Shown here piece by piece: positions 60,500 through 64,000 of a DNA stretch of 64,000 bases. Made by a program: the position numbers and the translations under genes. The DNA is from DASRDR01 sp035550795 (GTDB lineage Bacteria > Methylomirabilota > Methylomirabilia > Rokubacteriales > DASRDR01). The stretch is from the NCBI GenBank assembly GCA_035550795.1, contig DASZOL010000012.1, forward strand, positions 1 through 64,000, in the 5' to 3' direction. Position 1 is the first letter of the stretch. Every line of letters begins with the position of its first letter. The notes beneath the pieces are model-generated. The model was not told the DNA's origin and did not search any database. It was given only the letters and a program-made list of their open reading frames with translations.

Positions 60500-61492
60500 A
60501 TGACCACTGCGATCCAGCTCCCCCGCAAGCACGAATGGCAGGAGCTCCAGCCGGATCACGGCGTGTTCGTCGTCGAGCCGTTCGAGCCTGGCTTCGCCCT
60601 GACCGTCGGCAACGCCTTTCGCCGGGTGCTTCTGTCGTCCATCGAGGGCGCCGCGCCCACGTGGATCAAGATCGACGGCGTGCTGCACGAGTTCTCGTTC
60701 CTCCCGGGCGCGACCGAGGACTCGCTGGACATCCTCGGGAGCCTCCGGAAGGTGGTCTTCAAGCTTCACGGAGAGCGCAGCCGGCTGATCCGCCTCCGCG
60801 TGACGGGCCCGGGCGTCGCCAAGGCGAGCGACTTCCAGACCGACCATGATCTCGTCATCCTCAATCCCGAGCAGCTACTGGCCACCCTGGAGCGCGACGT
60901 GACCCTCGAGATGGAGGTCCACGTCGAGAAGGGTCGCGGCTACGTGCCCGCGGACAAGCGCGAGTCCGAGACGCTGGCGGTCAATGCCCTCGCGATGGAC
61001 GCGGACTTCTCCCCCGTGAAGACGGTGAACTTCCAGGTGGAGCCGGCCAAGCGAAAGCCCGGCGCGGAGCGCTTGGTCCTGGAGCTCTGGACCAACGGGA
61101 GCGTTTCCCCGGAGGATGCCGTCGGCGAGGCCGCGCTCATTCTCGAGGACCACTTCAATCTCCTGTGCCGCTTCCCGACCGGCCTCGAGTCCGAGGAAGA
61201 CGCCAAGACGGAGATCAGCCTCGAGTTGAACGAGAACCTGTTCCGGAGCGTCGACGAGCTGGAGCTGTCGGTCCGGGCCTACAACTGCCTGAAGACGGCT
61301 AACATCCGGACCATCGCCGACCTCGTGCAGAAGAGTGAGGCCGAGCTCCTGAAGACCAAGAACTTCGGGAAGAAGTCCCTGAACGAGATCAAGACGATCC
61401 TCGCCGAGATGAGCCTGTCGCTCGGCATGCGCCTCGACGCGGCGGAACTCGAGCGGCTCCGGGCGCAGCGCGAGCGCGCCTTCGAGACCTAG
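60500..61492 (+). CDS. rpoA: DNA-directed RNA polymerase alpha subunit
   Basis: RpoA, 330 residues. The N-terminal dimerisation domain has FEPGFALTVGNAFRRVLLSS, the hallmark of alpha. The C-terminal domain (about 245-310) that contacts promoter UP elements and activators reads AYNCLKTANIRTIADLVQKS with LKTKNFGKKSLNEIKTILAE. The protein is complete. Unusually, it stands alone behind its own promoter, with mltG divergent upstream and comEC convergent downstream. It is not in the usual rpsM-rpsK-rpsD-rpoA-rplQ cluster. Confidence 0.96.
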   Translation: MTTAIQLPRKHEWQELQPDHGVFVVEPFEPGFALTVGNAFRRVLLSSIEGAAPTWIKIDGVLHEFSFLPGATEDSLDILGSLRKVVFKLHGERSRLIRLRVTGPGVAKASDFQTDHDLVILNPEQLLATLERDVTLEMEVHVEKGRGYVPADKRESETLAVNALAMDADFSPVKTVNFQVEPAKRKPGAERLVLELWTNGSVSPEDAVGEAALILEDHFNLLCRFPTGLESEEDAKTEISLELNENLFRSVDELELSVRAYNCLKTANIRTIADLVQKSEAELLKTKNFGKKSLNEIKTILAEMSLSLGMRLDAAELERLRAQRERAFET

Positions 61493-61506
61493 GCCGCGCT
61501 CCGTCC

Positions 61507-61523
61507 GGGCCCCGGGCGGGCCC
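61507..61523. terminator. Hairpin between convergent rpoA and comEC
   Basis: GGGCCC-CGGGC-GGGCCC fills most of the 31-base gap between the two stops. It lacks a T tract, so a bidirectional terminator role is only suggested by position. Confidence 0.4.
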
Positions 61524-63857
61524 TCACGGGCCGCCCCGCAGGAGAATCACCGCCGGGCGGCCGGGCCGCCCCCACGCCCGCACCCACACGCGGGCGCCGT
61601 CGCTTCGGACCTCGACCGCGCCGTCCTGATCCGTCCGGTAGACCGTCGCGCCCGCGGCCCCGAGCCGACCCAGGACTGCGGGGGCGGGATGGCCGAAGGG
61701 ATTCCGCGCCCCCACGGGGATCACTGCGAGCCGGGGTGTCACCGCCGCCAGGAACTCCGGCGTCGATCCGTGCCGGCTGCCGTGTCCGCTCACCTTCAGC
61801 AGCGTCGCCTCCAGAGGTAGCCCGGTGCGGAGCATCTGCACCTCCGCGGCCGGTCCGCTGCCCGCCGCGAGGACGGCCGCGAAGAGGCCCCACTCGATCC
61901 GGAGGAGCAGCGGCTCCCCTCGCGCGCTTCGGTCCGGCCCCGGCCCCTCGGGTGGAGGTTCCGGCGGATGAAGCGCGGTCACGAGCAGCGCGCCGATCCA
62001 GCGGCGGTGCCCGCTGGCGAGGGCCCGCCGGGGGACTCCGCTCGCCTCGACGGGAGCGAGCCAGGCCGCCGCCTCGCTGCCCGCGGGAATCCAGACCTCG
62101 TCGATCGGCATTCCCTCCAGGAGCCCCACCATCCCACCCGCGTGGTCGGGCGCGCCGCTCGTGACTGCGAGCGCGCTGAGGCGGCGGATGCCAAGGCGCC
62201 GGAGGACCGGGACGACGGTGCGCTCGCCGCGGTCGCCGCGTCCCGGGCCGCCACCGCCCGTGTCGACGAGCAGTGCCTGACCGTCCGGGGCCTGGACGAG
62301 GATGGCTTCCCCCTGGCCCACGTCGAGCACGGTCACCCGGACGAACCCGTCCGGCTGGCGGGCCGCGATCGTGGCGATGCTCGCGCCGGCCGCCAGCGCG
62401 ACGACGCCGACCGTGGCCAAGTACCCGCGGGCCCAGGGCAGGAGCAGCAGGGCAAGCCCGGCCGCGCCCACCGCCACGGTGGGTGGCGGCGGCACGTACA
62501 CGATGGCGCCCGGGAGCGCGGCGAAGGCACGCACCACCAGGCGGAGCGCGACGAGCAGGATCCAGAGGCTCTGGAAGAGCAGGTGCGCCAGGGGCTCGCT
62601 CACCGTCGCGACCGCCAGCGTGAGGACGCCGCCCGTGGTGAGGAGCCCTGCCAGCGGCACCACGAGGAGGTTCGCCACGACCCCCAGGGGGGAGAGCTGG
62701 CCGAAGTGGAGGAGCATCACGGGCGTCACGCCCAGCTGGGCCCCCCCGGACACGGCCAGGGCGCTGGCGACGGGTCCGGGACACCACGGGGCGAGGCGCG
62801 CCCTCAGCCAAGGACTCAGGTGGAGGAGCCCGGCCGTGGCGGCGAACGAGAGCTGGAGACCCGGCTCCGCCAGGCTGCCCGGATCCAGCGCCAGCAGCAC
62901 GAGGAGGGCCGCCGCGAGACTGTTCCAGACTCGGCTCTCGCGCCCGAGCAGCCCCGCAGCGAGGAACAGGCCACCCATCACGGTCGCGCGCAGGACGGAC
63001 GGCTGGCCGCCCACCACGGCGGCGAACGCGACGAGCGTCGCGAGGGCGAGTCCCGCGGCGAGGGGCGCCGGCAGGCACGCGAGCCTGAGGAGGACGAATG
63101 CCGAGCCCGCGACCAGCGCCACGTTGAAGCCCGAGATGGCCAGGACGTGAAAGACACCCGCGCGGCGGAAGTCGGCGAGCAAGGTCGGCGGGAGCTGACG
63201 ACGCTCTCCGATCAGCAGACCTTCGAGCAGCGCGCCCGATACCGGCGGCAGGTGAGCGTCGATGATGCCGTGGACCCAGAGGCGAGTCCGTAGCCACCAG
63301 GGCACGGCCACGAGGGGCAGGCGCTCCACCACGGCCGCGCGCGCGGTCGCGAAGTACCGCGGGGTCCGCGGCGCCGCTCGGTAGGGCGTGCCTCCGGGGT
63401 TTCGGAAGGCCTCGAGCGCGCGCACCTCGGCGCTCACGCGCACCCGCTCGCCCGCGGCCAGGGGAGGGGCGAGCCCGTAGATGGACAGCGGGAGCACGCC
63501 TGCCGCCCCCCGCGTCGGCTCGGGACCGGTCCGCAGGAGCACGAGGGGAAATCGCATCCGCGGCCCCTCGATCTCGGGCGGGCCGCCGACCAGGCCCTCC
63601 AGCGTCGCCGGACCGGGCCGCACGCCGCTCAGGGCCGGGAAGGGATCGGGAAGGGCCACCCGAGCCCACCCCGCCAGGGCGCAAAGCAGGATGACGCCAA
63701 AGCTGGCGCCGGCCAGGGAGCGGCCGCGCCCGGCTGCGAGGAGCAGCGCGACGCCTGCCAGGCCGGCCGTCACGAGCCACGCGGGGGCCGGGATCTCGAG
63801 ACCGAGCGCGGTGCCCAGGGCGAACGCAATCGCCAGCGGCAGGAGGGGCGCGCTCAC
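61524..63857 (-). CDS. comEC: ComEC/Rec2-family DNA uptake channel
   Basis: A 777-residue inner-membrane protein for import of single-stranded DNA in natural transformation. The N-terminal OB-like domain is followed by the competence domain with GLLIGERRQLPPTLLADFRR, FHVLAISGFNVALVAG and many membrane helices. The C-terminal metallo-beta-lactamase-like domain has VTVLDVGQGEAILVQAPDG, LLVDTGGGG and VSGHGSRHGSTPEFL. In the MBL part SGAPDHAGG replaces the usual HxHxDH, as is common in ComEC. GTG start at 63857. Other competence genes are not in the window. Confidence 0.92.
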   Translation of the reverse strand: MSAPLLPLAIAFALGTALGLEIPAPAWLVTAGLAGVALLLAAGRGRSLAGASFGVILLCALAGWARVALPDPFPALSGVRPGPATLEGLVGGPPEIEGPRMRFPLVLLRTGPEPTRGAAGVLPLSIYGLAPPLAAGERVRVSAEVRALEAFRNPGGTPYRAAPRTPRYFATARAAVVERLPLVAVPWWLRTRLWVHGIIDAHLPPVSGALLEGLLIGERRQLPPTLLADFRRAGVFHVLAISGFNVALVAGSAFVLLRLACLPAPLAAGLALATLVAFAAVVGGQPSVLRATVMGGLFLAAGLLGRESRVWNSLAAALLVLLALDPGSLAEPGLQLSFAATAGLLHLSPWLRARLAPWCPGPVASALAVSGGAQLGVTPVMLLHFGQLSPLGVVANLLVVPLAGLLTTGGVLTLAVATVSEPLAHLLFQSLWILLVALRLVVRAFAALPGAIVYVPPPPTVAVGAAGLALLLLPWARGYLATVGVVALAAGASIATIAARQPDGFVRVTVLDVGQGEAILVQAPDGQALLVDTGGGGPGRGDRGERTVVPVLRRLGIRRLSALAVTSGAPDHAGGMVGLLEGMPIDEVWIPAGSEAAAWLAPVEASGVPRRALASGHRRWIGALLVTALHPPEPPPEGPGPDRSARGEPLLLRIEWGLFAAVLAAGSGPAAEVQMLRTGLPLEATLLKVSGHGSRHGSTPEFLAAVTPRLAVIPVGARNPFGHPAPAVLGRLGAAGATVYRTDQDGAVEVRSDGARVWVRAWGRPGRPAVILLRGGP

Positions 63858-64000
63858 TCCAGTTCCGGTGCCGGGTCGAGGGGGTCGGGTCCGGGAGTGT
63901 CTGCGGCCGGCGGAGGGTCCCCGGCAGATCCGTCGTCCAGGGGTGGTGGGTCGGGCCTGTCGGGGGCGCGGCCCTCGATGGCGTCTCGGGCGGCGACGAT
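63854..64000 (-). CDS. C-terminal end of an unidentified gene
   Basis: Forty-eight codons of a gene entering from the right edge, ending at a TGA that overlaps the comEC GTG by three bases. The visible part, IVAARDAIEGRAPDRPDPPP followed by an Asp/Pro-rich acidic tail, is low complexity and gives no family. The overlap suggests co-translation with comEC. Confidence 0.55.
   Translation of the reverse strand: MVAARDAIEGRAPDRPDPPPLDDGSAGDPPPAADTPGPDPLDPAPELE

Overview
The window is about 70% GC, densely packed, and has many GTG starts, overlapping GTGA/ATGA gene junctions and several class-specific enzymes (CaiB/BaiF CoA transferase, LLM flavin oxidoreductase, hydantoinase, UGSC selenoprotein). 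Together these suggest a soil or subsurface bacterium of the Rokubacteria/Methylomirabilota type. That placement is inferred from gene content and composition; no rRNA gene or taxonomic marker was tested.

The most notable region is 38.6-42.1 kb. Two 19-residue peptides lie there, one on each strand, and align end to end. One is MDLVLEIVDVVEVLPTCHA (40146 to 40087, minus). The other reads MDDMIQVLDTIEVLPTUHN (40357-40416, plus) if an in-frame UGA is read as selenocysteine (Sec). The UGA falls exactly on the Cys of the first peptide and is followed by a SECIS-like hairpin. A strong attenuator-type hairpin then separates the Sec peptide from a DUF692/MNIO oxidase gene, which overlaps a partner protein gene by four bases. 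An ATP-grasp-like gene lies upstream. This looks like a RiPP-type biosynthetic locus whose precursor carries Sec.

Two more selenoprotein genes occur in the window. One is a secreted TlpA-like thioredoxin (10726-11283), in which UGA replaces the first Cys of the CxxC motif. The other is a UGSC-family protein (28943-29482, minus), translationally coupled to a partner of unknown function. Both have a compact hairpin starting 11 bases after the UGA. The host must therefore encode Sec machinery elsewhere, because no selA, selB, selC or selD is visible here.

Layout. 0-11 kb: an amidohydrolase cut by the window edge, a Tat-exported SMP-30 protein, a pocket of decayed genes (nucleotidyltransferase tail, frameshifted anti-sigma zinc finger, aquaporin tail, ECF sigma tail) mixed with intact SDR, GH63, MFS and sigma-54 activator genes, then the Sec thioredoxin. 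11-26 kb: Lhr helicase, LLM oxidoreductase, hydantoinase, MltF-like transglycosylase, a sugar ABC importer without its ATPase, PAC2 and M23 proteins. 25-38 kb: squalene/phytoene synthase, UGSC operon, CoA transferase, Fe-S nuclease, ParB-like protein, HAD/TPR/methyltransferase/DinB genes, haloalkane-dehalogenase-like hydrolase and ALA synthase. 38-46 kb: the peptide/MNIO locus, a HerA-type ATPase and a barnase-barstar pair. 46-51 kb: a peptide-type ABC importer (again without ATPase), an epimerase and a glycosyltransferase. 51-60 kb: a long minus-strand housekeeping run (mltG, plsC-like, argH, lipoprotein, dapA, dapB, folB, folK, ECF sigma and anti-sigma). 60-64 kb: rpoA with its own promoter, comEC and the tail of one more gene.
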